From Rhizobium nepotum 39/7 (GTDB taxonomy: Bacteria; Pseudomonadota; Alphaproteobacteria; Rhizobiales; Rhizobiaceae): a DNA stretch of 64,000 nucleotides. The stretch lies in the NCBI RefSeq assembly GCF_000949865.1, contig NZ_JWJH01000003.1, positions 124,001 through 188,000 on the forward strand, read 5' to 3'. The notes beneath the pieces were generated by a model, which worked only from the letters and a program-made list of their open reading frames with translations, was not told the origin of the DNA and searched no databases. Numbering within the stretch: position 1 is the stretch's first letter; the number at the start of each line of letters is the position of its first letter. The translations under genes and the position numbers were made by a program. This document shows, one piece after another, positions 47,084-56,267 of the stretch.

Positions 47084-47641
47084 ATGAGCGACAGTTTTCT
47101 CTACACATCGGTCAATGATCCGCTCGCAACCCCGCTTCTGGAGGAGTTGCTGTTCGAATATGACAGCCGTTACGGCACATATTTCAATGCGGAAGGCGCC
47201 AAGGCGGAAATGAACAAATATCCGCCGGAGGCCTTCAGCCCGCCATCGGGCAACTTCCTGCTGCTTTTGCGCGGCGGCAAGGCAATCGCTGGTGGCGCTT
47301 TCATGCGTTACGACGAAGAAACCGCCGAGTTCAAGCGGGTCTGGACCCATTCGGCCCACCGCCGGCAGGGGTTGGCGAAAATCGTGCTTCAGGAACTGGA
47401 GCAGCAGGCGTTCCGGCAGGGTTATGCCCGCGTCTATCTGACCACGGGCTTCCGCCAACCGGAAGCGGTCGGCCTTTATCTCACCAACGGTTATCGCGCT
47501 CTGTTCGACACGTCGGCCGACCCCGAGACGATCAAGTCGCTGCCCTTCGAGAAATGGCTCTCCGATACCGTCTCCACCTCCGTTGCGGACGGAGCGCCGA
47601 TACCGGCTACCCGGCCGCAATCTTCCCCGGCCCACCCGTGA
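47084..47641 (+). CDS. GNAT-family N-acetyltransferase (SnaA/YxeL-like candidate)
   Basis: A 185-residue acetyltransferase; the acetyl-CoA loop is [24 protein letters not shown] (motif A: R-R-Q-G-L-A), followed by [29 protein letters not shown]. In the Bacillus operons the GNAT acetylates the amino group of S-substituted cysteines before C-S cleavage. The last 20 residues ([21 protein letters not shown]) look unstructured. It lies 22 bases after the deacetylase gene and 13 before the transporter gene. Confidence 0.85.
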   Translation: MSDSFLYTSVNDPLATPLLEELLFEYDSRYGTYFNAEGAKAEMNKYPPEAFSPPSGNFLLLLRGGKAIAGGAFMRYDEETAEFKRVWTHSAHRRQGLAKIVLQELEQQAFRQGYARVYLTTGFRQPEAVGLYLTNGYRALFDTSADPETIKSLPFEKWLSDTVSTSVADGAPIPATRPQSSPAHP

Positions 47642-47654
47642 AAGGCTTTTTCCG

Positions 47655-49460
47655 ATGACGATAGCCTCTGATTTTCCGCATGTTGCGGTGAGCGACCATA
47701 AGGGTGAACCGATCAAGGGCGGTTACTCCCATTTCCGCATCGTTCCGGCCCGTTATCCGTTGCGGACGGTGGGCACGGTTTTCTCCGTTCTCATTATCGC
47801 CGCCGTCCTGCATTCCGTTTTCGGCAATCCGCGCTGGGGCTGGGACGTGTTTGCGGAATGGTTCTTTGCCGAACCGGTGCTGGTCGGCCTCGGCCGCACA
47901 CTGCTGCTGACGGCACTAGGTGCCGTGTTCGGCTTTGTGCTGGGAACGTTGCTTGCCCTTGCCCGCGTTTCCCGCTCGCCGCTTCTGGTTGCCGTATCCT
48001 GGACCTATATCTGGATTTTCCGGTCGATCCCGCTGATCGTGCTTCTGCTGATCCTCAACAATCTCGGTTATCTCTATGAGACCGTGACGATCGGCGTGCC
48101 CTATACCGGCATCAACTTCATCAGCTGGAATACCACGCAGCTGATGACGCCGTTTGCCGCCGCCGTTCTGGGGCTGACGCTCAATCAGGCCGCCTTCGCA
48201 TCCGAAATCGTGCGTGGCGGCATTCTCTCGGTCGATCAGGGTCAACTGGAAGCCGCTGCCGCACTCGGCCTTCCCCGCAGACGGCAGGCTGCCCGCATCG
48301 TTCTGCCGCAGGCGATGCGCTCCATCCTGCCCACCGCCTTCAACGATATCATTGGCCTCGCCAAGGGCACGTCGCAGGTCTACATCCTTGCCCTGCCGGA
48401 GTTGTTCTACACGATCCAGATCATCTATCGCCGCAATCTGGAAGTGATCCCGCTGCTGATGGTCGCGACCGTCTGGTATCTGGTGATCCTGACGGCGCTG
48501 TCGATCGTGCAGCACCATATCGAGCGGCATTTTTCACGCGGCGCGCTGCGTAATCCGCCGCCGTCGCTGTTCGCCACGATCTACCGCACCTTCCTGCCGC
48601 GCAAACGCTTGCCTGAAAACGTAGAAACGGTGGCCACGACAGCCGCGAGGCCCGAGCGTTCGGTGCCTGCCCACGCCGTGAGCTTCCAGCTCGGAAATCG
48701 CGGCGGGTCGGTCAATATCCACGGTGTTTCGAAATCCTTCGGGTCGCTGAAAGTGCTTGATGATATCAGCCTTTCCATTCCCGCAGGCAGCGTCACCACC
48801 ATTCTTGGCCAATCCGGCTCTGGAAAATCCACATTGCTGCGCTCCATCAACCATCTGGAGCGCGTCGATGACGGTTTCATCGCCATAGACGGCGAACTGG
48901 TCGGTTATCGTCAAAAGGGCGACACGCTTTATGAGCTGAAGGAACGGGAAATCCTCAAGCGCCGCGCCGAGGTGGGCATGGTGTTCCAGAGCTTCAACCT
49001 GTTCCCACACCTTACCGCGCTTGAGAACATCGTCGAAGCACCGGTCGCGGTTCGGGGCATATCGAAAGAGCAGGCGCAGGCCGAGGCGCGTGATCTTCTG
49101 GCCCGCGTCGGCCTTGCCGAAAAAGCCGGCGCCTATCCCCGCCAGCTTTCCGGCGGACAGCAGCAGCGCGTGGCGATTGCCCGGGCGCTGGCACTGCGGC
49201 CGAAGGTGCTGCTGTTCGACGAGCCGACATCCGCGCTCGATCCTGAACTCGTCAACGAGGTGCTGGACGTCATCAAGGAGCTTTCCCGCTCAGGCGTCAC
49301 CCTCATCATCGTCACCCACGAAATCGGCTTTGCCCGCGAAGTCTCCGACAGGGTCGTCTTCATGGAACAGGGCCGCATCATCGAAACGGGCACGCCGGAA
49401 AAGGTGTTCAACAGTCCGGATCACCCGCGCACCGCCGAATTCCTCGCAAAAGTTCTTTAA
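47655..49460 (+). CDS. Polar amino acid (cystine-type) ABC transporter, permease and ATPase fused in one chain
   Basis: A 601-residue fusion. Residues about 1-305 are a HisM/GlnP-type permease ([63 protein letters not shown] is the EAA loop). Residues about 350-601 are the ATPase: Walker [10 protein letters not shown], signature [14 protein letters not shown], Walker [22 protein letters not shown] 45-residue linker with a basic patch joins them. Usually these are separate genes (TcyL/M and TcyN). It would import cystine-like or S-substituted cysteine compounds. The ATG at 47655 lies in a tight spacing of 13 bases after the GNAT stop. Confidence 0.92.
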   Translation: MTIASDFPHVAVSDHKGEPIKGGYSHFRIVPARYPLRTVGTVFSVLIIAAVLHSVFGNPRWGWDVFAEWFFAEPVLVGLGRTLLLTALGAVFGFVLGTLLALARVSRSPLLVAVSWTYIWIFRSIPLIVLLLILNNLGYLYETVTIGVPYTGINFISWNTTQLMTPFAAAVLGLTLNQAAFASEIVRGGILSVDQGQLEAAAALGLPRRRQAARIVLPQAMRSILPTAFNDIIGLAKGTSQVYILALPELFYTIQIIYRRNLEVIPLLMVATVWYLVILTALSIVQHHIERHFSRGALRNPPPSLFATIYRTFLPRKRLPENVETVATTAARPERSVPAHAVSFQLGNRGGSVNIHGVSKSFGSLKVLDDISLSIPAGSVTTILGQSGSGKSTLLRSINHLERVDDGFIAIDGELVGYRQKGDTLYELKEREILKRRAEVGMVFQSFNLFPHLTALENIVEAPVAVRGISKEQAQAEARDLLARVGLAEKAGAYPRQLSGGQQQRVAIARALALRPKVLLFDEPTSALDPELVNEVLDVIKELSRSGVTLIIVTHEIGFAREVSDRVVFMEQGRIIETGTPEKVFNSPDHPRTAEFLAKVL

Positions 49461-49485
49461 TCAAAACAACAAAGGAAACACTCGC

Positions 49486-50424
49486 ATGGCTTTTTCATCG
49501 AAACTATTGTCGTTGCTTGCAGGCGGTCTTTTCACCGCTACCACTGCGCTGATACCGGCTGCGCATGCGCAGGAAGTCGACCTTTCGCCGGAACAGAAGG
49601 GGCGCGTGCGCACTGAGAAGGTAGAAGAGGCGATCAAGCTTCTTCCCGTTGGCCACAAGTTCATTGCTGACGGAAAGCTGACGGTCGCGACCGTGCCGTT
49701 CCGCCTGCCGCTGGTCGATTATGCGAGCGATACAAAAACGCCGATCGGGGTCGAGCCGGATATCGCCCAACTGGTTGCCGACAGCCTCGGCCTTGAGCTG
49801 CAGCTTGTTCCGATCGCCTGGGCCGACTGGCCGCTCGGTCTTGCGTCCGGCAAATATGACGCCGTTACCTCCAACATCACGGTGACGGAAGCGCGCAAGG
49901 AAAAGTTCGATTTTTCCAGCTACCGCAACGATCTGCTCGGTTTTTACGTGGGCAACAACAGCAAGGTAACGGCCATCGGCAAGCCCGAGGATGTGGCCGG
50001 GCTGAAGGTCATCGTCGGCGCTTCCACCAATCAGGAGCAGATCCTGCTGAAATGGATCAAGGACAACAAGGCTAAGGGGCTGGCCGATACCGAGGTGCAA
50101 TATTACGACGATCAGGCCGTGCTGGATATCGCCCTGCAATCCGGCCGCGCGGACGCCTATCTTGGGCCTAACGCAACATCGGCCTTCCAGGCGGCAAGCC
50201 AGAAGAAGACCAAGCTCGTCGGCACCTTCTCCGGCGGCTGGCCGGAAGCGGCGGAAATAGCCGTCGCGTCCAAAAAGGATGCGGGCATTGCCGCAGCCGT
50301 CACGGTGGCGCTGAACGCCCAGATCAAGAACGGCAATTACGGCAAGGTCCTCGCGCGCTGGAACCTTGGCTCGGAAGCCATCACCGAATCCCGCACCAAT
50401 CCGCCCGGCCTGCCCAAGAGCTGA
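49486..50424 (+). CDS. Amino acid ABC transporter substrate-binding protein (SBP_bac_3), first copy
   Basis: A 312-residue periplasmic receptor. Signal peptide about 1-28 (LLSLLAGGLFTATTALIPAAHAQ), then EVDLSPEQKGRVRTEK and the bilobed fold (GVEPDIAQLVADSLGLELQLVPIAWADWPLGLASGKYDAVTSNITVTEARKEKFDFS). It is a close paralogue of the next gene, and both end ESRTNPPGLPKS. Ribosome site AAAGGAAA. A hairpin and a triplicated 9-mer follow. Confidence 0.92.
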   Translation: MAFSSKLLSLLAGGLFTATTALIPAAHAQEVDLSPEQKGRVRTEKVEEAIKLLPVGHKFIADGKLTVATVPFRLPLVDYASDTKTPIGVEPDIAQLVADSLGLELQLVPIAWADWPLGLASGKYDAVTSNITVTEARKEKFDFSSYRNDLLGFYVGNNSKVTAIGKPEDVAGLKVIVGASTNQEQILLKWIKDNKAKGLADTEVQYYDDQAVLDIALQSGRADAYLGPNATSAFQAASQKKTKLVGTFSGGWPEAAEIAVASKKDAGIAAAVTVALNAQIKNGNYGKVLARWNLGSEAITESRTNPPGLPKS

Positions 50425-50458
50425 GTTACCAAAAGCTGAGTTGCTAACAAGCTGAGTT
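50419..50458 (+). repeat. Triplicated AGCTGAGTT spanning the stop codon
   Basis: AGCTGAGTT occurs at 50419, 50434 and 50450. The first copy contains the last Ser codon and the TGA of the binding-protein gene; the other two are untranslated echoes. The pattern resembles the duplication at 28910-28950 and suggests slippage at gene ends. Confidence 0.8.
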
Positions 50459-50480
50459 GAAGGTGGGACATCACTCAGCC

Positions 50481-50512
50481 GGTAGCGCGGGCATCCTCCC
50501 GTCCGCGCTACC
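50481..50512 (+). terminator. Intercistronic hairpin between the two binding-protein genes
   Basis: Perfect 10-base stem GGTAGCGCGG / CCGCGCTACC with a 12-base loop, no T-tract. It may raise the level of the first binding-protein message relative to downstream RNA. Confidence 0.6.
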
Positions 50513-50545
50513 TCCGTCCCGCAATCATTTTATCGGGGAACCAGA

Positions 50546-51481
50546 ATGACGTTCACCTCTCGTCTCGCGACAGTCGCGCTCGGTGCTTTTCTCTCCGTCG
50601 CAGGTTTCGGATCGGCTTTCGCAACCGATGTTTTCGATCTTTCACCGGACCAGCCTGGCCGGATCCGGGTGGAAAAAGACGCCGGCGCGATAGCGGCCAT
50701 TCCGAAAGACTTCAAATTCTTCACGCCGGGCAAACTAACCGTCGCCGTTGCACCCGGCGGCCCACCGCTTGCAACCTATGCGACGGACGCGAAAACCGTG
50801 GTCGGGGCCGACCCGGATTATGCCCTTGCGGTGGCCGACAGCCTCGGCCTCGAACTGGAACTGGTGGCGGTGGCCTGGGCGGATTGGCCGCTCGGCCTCG
50901 CCTCAGGAAAATACGATGCCGTCATCTCCAATGTCGGCGTGACCGAGCAGAGTAAGGAAAAGTTCGACTTTTCCACCTATCGTCAGGGCCTGCACGGTTT
51001 CTTCGTCAAGTCCAACAGCGGCATCACTGCCATCAGGGAGCCGAAGGATGCGGCGGGTCTGAGGATCATCGTCGGGGCCGGCACCAATCAGGAGCGTATT
51101 CTGCTGAAATGGAACGACGAGAATGTCGCTGCCGGATTGAAGCCACTCGAGCTACAATATTATGATGACGAGGCCACGCGGCTTGTCGCACTCTCGGCGG
51201 GGCGGGCGGATGTGATCGTTCAGCCGCATGCGCAGCTGGTCTTCATCGCGGCGCGCGACAAGACCATCAAGCGTGTCGGGACGCTCTCTGCCGGCTGGCC
51301 GGAACGTTCCGATGTCGCCATCACCACCCGCAAGGGTTCAGGACTGGCCGATGCTCTGACGCTCGCTACCAATGACCTGATCAAGAGCGGCGCGTATGCC
51401 AAAATACTGGATCGCTGGCAGCTTTCGGAAGAGGCTTTGCCGGAATCGCGCACCAACCCTCCGGGCCTGCCGAAAAGCTGA
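50546..51481 (+). CDS. Amino acid ABC transporter substrate-binding protein (SBP_bac_3), second copy
   Basis: A 311-residue receptor with signal peptide about 1-26 (VALGAFLSVAGFGSAFA) and the same architecture as its neighbour (DLSPDQPGRIRVEK, ALAVADSLGLELELVAVAWADWPLGLASGKYDAVISNVGVTEQSKEKFDFSTYRQ, same 12-residue C terminus). The pocket-lining segments differ, so the two may present different substrates to the single fused transporter. It is the last gene of the operon and is followed by the strongest terminator in the window. Confidence 0.92.
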   Translation: MTFTSRLATVALGAFLSVAGFGSAFATDVFDLSPDQPGRIRVEKDAGAIAAIPKDFKFFTPGKLTVAVAPGGPPLATYATDAKTVVGADPDYALAVADSLGLELELVAVAWADWPLGLASGKYDAVISNVGVTEQSKEKFDFSTYRQGLHGFFVKSNSGITAIREPKDAAGLRIIVGAGTNQERILLKWNDENVAAGLKPLELQYYDDEATRLVALSAGRADVIVQPHAQLVFIAARDKTIKRVGTLSAGWPERSDVAITTRKGSGLADALTLATNDLIKSGAYAKILDRWQLSEEALPESRTNPPGLPKS

Positions 51482-51505
51482 CCGGTCGAAACAATGCGGC
51501 GGACT

Positions 51506-51541
51506 ACAACACCCGCAGGTTATGCCTGCGGGTGTTGTTTT
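51506..51541 (+). terminator. Strong Rho-independent terminator of the 43424-51481 operon
   Basis: Perfect 14-base stem ACAACACCCGCAGG / CCTGCGGGTGTTGT with a 5-base loop; the stem runs into a TTTT sequence. It would also work on the opposite strand for the DAO-type gene ending at 51569. Confidence 0.92.
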
Positions 51542-51568
51542 GTGCGTCAGTTGCCCTGAGCAGAAAAA

Positions 51569-52894
51569 TCAGAAATCGGCGACCTTGCCCCACGCCGAAC
51601 CTTGGAAACGGCTGGGATGATAGGGGGTGGGGTCGACGATCGGGGTTGAACCCGTCACTATATCGGCAATCAGATGGCCAGCGCCCGGTCCGATGCCGAA
51701 ACCGTGGCCGCTGAACCCGGCGGCGAGGATGAAACCGGGCAATTCGCTGGTTTCGCCGATCGCTGGCACACCATCCGGTGTGCTGTCGATGAAACCGGCC
51801 CAGGCGGCGGAAATCTGCGTTTTGCGGAGGGCGGGCAGAAGTTCCAGCGCCCGTTTGTGGGTCTCGCGAATGGCGGCAGCATTCGGTTTAGGATCGAGAA
51901 TACGAACCCGCTCCATCGGCGTCGGTGCATCGAGCCGCCAGCGTTTCAGCGTTTCGTGGCCGCCGCGAATACCCTCCAGCCCGCCTGGCCGCAGGCTGCG
52001 CCAGCGCTTGAGAAACATCGGAACGAATTCGCGCGCAAAACGCATTTGCTGCGCCGTCGGGTCGATACGGCCGAGACCACTGATGGCGAGCGTGTAACCG
52101 CCGTTGTTCCGGCGCGTTACGGAAACGGCTTTTGTATGCAGCGCATCCGGCAGGCCTTCCGCACCCGGTGTGACGGACAGGATGGAGGAGCGGACAGAGG
52201 CCTGCGGAAAACGAATGCCGAGCTGGCGGCAGAAGGAGGACGCCCAGGCCCCGCCGGACATGATGGCGGTTTTGGTGCGGATGGTGCCTTTTTCGGTAAC
52301 GACGGCGCTGACGCGGCCACCTTCCGTCTCCAGCCCGCGCGCTACGCAGTTCTGGTGTACCGTGCCGCCCAGTTTCATGATGGCGCGCGCGACGGCGGGG
52401 GCCGCCATCGAAGGATCGGCCGTGCCGTCCGTCGGCGAAAACACGCCGCCCTTCCAGCGTTTTCCGGTTGCGCGGCCACGTTCGCTGGCCTCATCCCCGC
52501 TCAACATATGCGTCGTTACGCCGGCGGTGATGGCAAAGTCGCGCCAGCGCGCCCAGCCGGCAATTTCAGCTTCGTTGTTGCTCAGGTAGAACAATCCGCA
52601 GCGGCGGAAACCGGTGTCTTCGCCGCTTTCTGCGGCAAACCGTTCCCAGAGCGCCAGGCTCTGCGTTGAAATCGGCAATTCGCGGGCGTCGCGGTTCTGC
52701 TGCCGGCACCAACCCCAGTTGCGGCTGGATTGTTCCGCGCCGATCAGGCCCTTTTCGACGAGCGCCACTTTCAGGCCGCGACGGGCGAGGTAATAGGCAG
52801 CGAAAACCCCGACGATGCCACCGCCGATAATAACGGCGTCCGCAGATTTCGGCAGTTCCGGCGATGTCGTGATCTGTTGCAGCGGGGCAGGCAT
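51569..52894 (-). CDS. FAD-dependent oxidoreductase of the D-amino-acid/glycine oxidase (DAO) family
   Basis: A 441-residue flavoprotein with N-terminal FAD motif AVIIGGGIVGVFAAYYLARRGLKVALVEKG and RNWGWCRQQNRD, a family context for the flavin ring. The substrate domain includes SGGAWASSFCRQLGIRFPQ, and the C terminus has GVPAIGETSELPGFILAAGFSGHGFGIGPGAGHLIAD. The reaction is probably oxidation of a secondary or D-amine. It is divergent from the Lrp-type regulator 231 bases away, and convergent with the cysteine-conjugate operon. Confidence 0.87.
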   Translation of the reverse strand: MPAPLQQITTSPELPKSADAVIIGGGIVGVFAAYYLARRGLKVALVEKGLIGAEQSSRNWGWCRQQNRDARELPISTQSLALWERFAAESGEDTGFRRCGLFYLSNNEAEIAGWARWRDFAITAGVTTHMLSGDEASERGRATGKRWKGGVFSPTDGTADPSMAAPAVARAIMKLGGTVHQNCVARGLETEGGRVSAVVTEKGTIRTKTAIMSGGAWASSFCRQLGIRFPQASVRSSILSVTPGAEGLPDALHTKAVSVTRRNNGGYTLAISGLGRIDPTAQQMRFAREFVPMFLKRWRSLRPGGLEGIRGGHETLKRWRLDAPTPMERVRILDPKPNAAAIRETHKRALELLPALRKTQISAAWAGFIDSTPDGVPAIGETSELPGFILAAGFSGHGFGIGPGAGHLIADIVTGSTPIVDPTPYHPSRFQGSAWGKVADF

Positions 52895-52983
52895 GTCGGG
52901 CTCCTTGTATTCGTCCTAATTTACCTTGCTCGTCAGGTAAACGCTGCCAGACTACGCCGATTGTCAGAATCTCCTGCCGTTCG

Positions 52984-53093
52984 GCGGCATGTCTGCAACT
53001 CTTTATGCTGAATGAAAAAAACATCACCGCGTCGACAGCGCTCGCCCATGTGATAAGATTTTCAATGCCGCATCAGAATTTTATGCCGCGTGT
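52984..53093. promoter_or_regulatory. Candidate Lrp operator region with GCGGCAT/ATGCCGC repeats
   Basis: GCGGCAT (52984-52990) and two direct ATGCCGC copies 18 bases apart (53065-53071, 53083-53089) lie between the divergent DAO and Lrp genes, flanking AT-rich patches. TTATGCCGCGTGT (53081-53093) recurs exactly at 62429-62441, before the second HAD gene. Binding by the adjacent Lrp protein is inferred. Confidence 0.5.
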
Positions 53094-53125
53094 ACGAAAA
53101 AACAAAAAAGGGGTTCTGCAAAGTG

Positions 53126-53602
53126 ATGAAACTCGATCGGATCGATATCAAGATCCTCTACGAACTCCAGAAAAACGGTCGCATCACCAATGTCGAGCTG
53201 GCGGAGCTTGTCAACCTCTCGCCGAGCCCCTGCCTGATGCGGGTGAAGAAACTTCAGTCCGAGGGTTACATCGAAGGTTATTCGGCGCAGATCAACATCA
53301 ACAAGCTCGGTCAGACGCTGACGGTCTTTACCGAGATCACGCTCAAGAACCACCGCCAGATCGATTTCGCCCGCTTCCTCGGCGTCATCGAAAAGGTCGA
53401 TCAGGTGGTGGAATGCCACCTGGTATCGGGCGGCTACGATTATCTGCTGAAATTCGTCACCTCAGGCATCGTAGAATATCAGCTGATCATGGAACGCCTG
53501 ACGGATATGGATGTCGGCATCGACAAATATTTCAGCTTCGTGGTGCTGAAATCGCCGATCATCAAATCGCATATGCCGCTGACCAGCCTGTTTCCGCTCT
53601 GA
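53126..53602 (+). CDS. Lrp/AsnC-family transcriptional regulator
   Basis: A 158-residue regulator: winged helix at about 1-60 (LDRIDIKILYELQKNGRITNVELAELVNLSPSPCLMRVKKLQSEGYI), then the RAM ligand domain (about 70-150; TVFTEITLKN, VDQVVECHLVSGGYDYLLKFVT). The ATG at 53126 begins MKLDRIDIKI; a GTG at 53090 would add 12 residues with a basic composition unlike the family. It probably controls the divergent DAO gene and, by shared motifs, the 59-64 kb genes. Confidence 0.9.
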   Translation: MKLDRIDIKILYELQKNGRITNVELAELVNLSPSPCLMRVKKLQSEGYIEGYSAQININKLGQTLTVFTEITLKNHRQIDFARFLGVIEKVDQVVECHLVSGGYDYLLKFVTSGIVEYQLIMERLTDMDVGIDKYFSFVVLKSPIIKSHMPLTSLFPL

Positions 53603-53662
53603 GGCGATGGACGTCCCTTTGCAGGGGTGCCGAAGTGCCGAGACGCGTCGCTTCATACTCAA

Positions 53663-53748
53663 CGTCATCCTCGGCCTCGTGCCGAGGATCTACCCACGTC
53701 TCGCAGAATCAGACGGTTGCAGATCTCGGGACAAGCCCGAGGATGACG
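53663..53748. repeat. Inverted intergenic repeat with terminal hairpins
   Basis: Outer ends CGTCATCCTCGG (53663-53674) and CCGAGGATGACG (53737-53748) are exact reverse complements. Each end also folds by itself: CCTCGGC-ctcgt-GCCGAGG (53669-53687) and CTCGGG-acaag-CCCGAG (53725-53741). It is a REP-type element of a different family from the one at 15499, filling the space between the Lrp gene and the convergent ATPase gene. Confidence 0.75.
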
Positions 53749-53760
53749 AAAGTGATGTTG

Positions 53761-55416
53761 TTACTTCTTGGAGAACGCCCGCACCAGCTCCGCATCCTGC
53801 TGGAGACTGTCGAGCCATTTCGGGTCGAGCTTCGGTACTGAGGAGAACAGGAGTTTCGAATAGGGATGGGTCGGGGATTTGATCGCTTCGGTCTCCAGAT
53901 GCTCCACTTTCTGCCCTCCATACATCACGACGATCTCGTCGCAGATGGTTTCCACCACAGAAAGGTCGTGGCTGATGAAGATGTAGGAGAGGTTCAGTTC
54001 TCGCTGGAGTTCGCCGAGCAGATCGATGATGGCGGCTGCGACGACCGTGTCCAGCGCCGAAGTGATTTCATCGCAGATGATGAGCGATGGTTCGGCGGCG
54101 AGCGCGCGGGCGAAATTGACGCGCTGTTTCTGCCCGCCCGACAGGCCGGAAGGGTGGCGGTTGCGAACCGAGCGCGGCAGCTTCACCATGTCGAGCAATT
54201 CGTCGATGCGGGTGTCACGGGCCTTGCCTTTCATACCATGATAGAAGGTCAGCGGCCGGCCAAGAATGTCCTCGATGGGTTTTGCCGGGTTGAGCGCCGT
54301 ATCGGCATATTGGAAAACGATCTGCATACGGCGCAGCTCATTGCTGGTGCGACACCGGGCGTCGGCATCCAGTTGCCGGCCTTCGAAGACGACGTGACCG
54401 CTTGCGGCCGGCAGAATGCCGGCAATGGCGCGCGCCAGCGTTGATTTTCCGCAGCCGGATTCGCCGATGATGCCGAGATTGCGGCCGGGATAGACCGCAA
54501 GGCTGACGGAATCCACCGCACGCACCAGCGGCATCCGGTCGTTACCTTTCGTTCCATAACCGGCGATCAGATTTTCGATATCCAGAAGCGGCTTTGCGTC
54601 ACTCTGTCTGAGCGGTGTTACGGCGCGGACCTTGTCGTTAAAGGCGGTCAGCAGCTCCCGCGTATAAGGATGCTGCGCATTCTCCAGAATATCCGTAGTG
54701 GTGCCGGTTTCCTGTATCTCGCCACCTTTCAGCACCACGATCCGGTCGGCAATCTGGGCGACGACGGCAAGGTCGTGAGAAACGTAGACGCCACCGATGC
54801 CGCCCTTGCGCATCGCCGATTTGAAAGCGCGCAGAACTTCGATCTGTGTGGTCACGTCGAGTGCTGTGGTCGGTTCGTCGAAGATCACCAGTTCCGGGTT
54901 GCCGATCAGCGCCATGGCGGCGGAAAGACGCTGAAGCTGGCCGCCGGAAACCTGATGCGGATAACGGTCGCCGATGGTTTCGGGGCTGGGCAGCGACAAT
55001 GCCTTGAACAGTTCTACCGCCCTGACGCGCGCCTCCTGCGGCGGCATCAGATGGTGAATGCGGGTGACTTCAATGACCTGATCGATGATCTTTTGTGCCG
55101 GGTTGAAGGCGGCTGCCGCGCTCTGCGGCACATAGCTGATTTTCGTGCCGCGAATGGTCGCCCGTTCTGCTTCCGAAAGCTGCACCATGTCCCGGCCCGC
55201 CACCGTAACGCTGCCGCCGGAAATGTGGCAACCCGGGCGGGCATAACCCATCAATGACAGCGCGATGGTCGTCTTGCCGGAGCCGCTTTCGCCGATCAGC
55301 GCGACGATTTCACCCTCGGCGATATCGATGTCGACACCCCTGATGATTTCGATGCGGCGGCCGGAATCGGTGGTCGCCTCGACTTTCAGTCCACGGATTT
55401 CAACGAGATTAGTCAT
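53761..55416 (-). CDS. Oligopeptide-type ABC transporter ATPase with two ATP-binding domains in one chain
   Basis: A 551-residue double ATPase (DppD-like plus DppF-like). Domain 1 (about 1-270): Walker A GESGSGKTT, signature VSGGQLQRLSAAMA, Walker B LVIFDEPTTALD. Domain 2 (about 280-551): Walker A GESGCGKST, signature LSGGQKQRVNFARA, Walker B LIICDEITSALD, FISHDLSVV. It is the last gene of the transporter operon and overlaps the permease stop by one base. Compare the two separate ATPase genes of the other Dpp-type systems in this window. Confidence 0.93.
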   Translation of the reverse strand: MTNLVEIRGLKVEATTDSGRRIEIIRGVDIDIAEGEIVALIGESGSGKTTIALSLMGYARPGCHISGGSVTVAGRDMVQLSEAERATIRGTKISYVPQSAAAAFNPAQKIIDQVIEVTRIHHLMPPQEARVRAVELFKALSLPSPETIGDRYPHQVSGGQLQRLSAAMALIGNPELVIFDEPTTALDVTTQIEVLRAFKSAMRKGGIGGVYVSHDLAVVAQIADRIVVLKGGEIQETGTTTDILENAQHPYTRELLTAFNDKVRAVTPLRQSDAKPLLDIENLIAGYGTKGNDRMPLVRAVDSVSLAVYPGRNLGIIGESGCGKSTLARAIAGILPAASGHVVFEGRQLDADARCRTSNELRRMQIVFQYADTALNPAKPIEDILGRPLTFYHGMKGKARDTRIDELLDMVKLPRSVRNRHPSGLSGGQKQRVNFARALAAEPSLIICDEITSALDTVVAAAIIDLLGELQRELNLSYIFISHDLSVVETICDEIVVMYGGQKVEHLETEAIKSPTHPYSKLLFSSVPKLDPKWLDSLQQDAELVRAFSKK

Positions 55417-56267
55417 TATTCGCTCCTGTCGCGGATTTTCTGCGGCAGATTGTCGATCAGCAGGTTGACGCTGATCGTCAGGCTGGCGATTGCCAGCGAC
55501 GGGAAGAGGACGGCCGGCGCGGCAAAGGGCAGGCCGCCGATGTTTTCACGCACCAGCGCGCCCCAGTCCGCATTTGGCGGTTGCAGGCCGAGACCTAGGA
55601 AGGAGAGGCCCGACAGCAGCAGCACGATGAACACGAAACGCACGCCAAGATCGGCAAGCACTGGGCGGATGATGTTCGGCAGGATTTCGGAGGTAATGAG
55701 GTACAGGAGGCTCTCGCCGCGCACGCGGGCGACGGTGACGAAGTCCATGGTGTTGACGTTGACGGCGAGCGCCCGGGCGAAACGATAGGCGCCCGGCGTA
55801 TAGATCACCGACAGGGTGACGATCAGCACCGGAATGGAAGAGCCGACGGCGGCGACGACCACAAGCCCGAAAAGCTTGCTCGGAATGGAGTTCACCGCAT
55901 CGAGAAAGCGGCTGAGTACCGCATCGAACCAGCCGCCGACCACGGCGGCGCTCATGCCGAGAACGACGCCGGACACGCAGGCGATCGTGACGGCAGCAAG
56001 CGAGATGCCGACCGTGAAACGCGCGCCCATGAGAATGCGGGAAAACACGTCGCGGCCGAGATAGTCGGAACCGAGCCAGAGATCGGAGGTCATCGGTCCG
56101 AAATAATCGAGATCGATGATTTCACCGACTGGATGCGGGATGAGATAAGGCGCGAAGATCGCCACCATGGCCCAGAGAAAAATGACGAGAAAGCCGAAAA
56201 CGCCGACTACGTTGATCTTGTAACCCAAACGCGAATTCCCCGACGTTGTTTTGATATGCTCGGCCAT
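55416..56267 (-). CDS. Oligopeptide-type ABC transporter permease, DppC type
   Basis: A 283-residue permease with first membrane segment about 17-40, WLGSDYLGRDVFSRILMGARFTVG, EAA loop MDFVTVARVRGESLLYLITSEILPNI, LSFLGLGLQPPNADWGALV. The ATG at 56267 overlaps the stop of the DppB gene (TGATG); the longer frame upstream lies within that gene. Confidence 0.9.
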   Translation of the reverse strand: MAEHIKTTSGNSRLGYKINVVGVFGFLVIFLWAMVAIFAPYLIPHPVGEIIDLDYFGPMTSDLWLGSDYLGRDVFSRILMGARFTVGISLAAVTIACVSGVVLGMSAAVVGGWFDAVLSRFLDAVNSIPSKLFGLVVVAAVGSSIPVLIVTLSVIYTPGAYRFARALAVNVNTMDFVTVARVRGESLLYLITSEILPNIIRPVLADLGVRFVFIVLLLSGLSFLGLGLQPPNADWGALVRENIGGLPFAAPAVLFPSLAIASLTISVNLLIDNLPQKIRDRSE

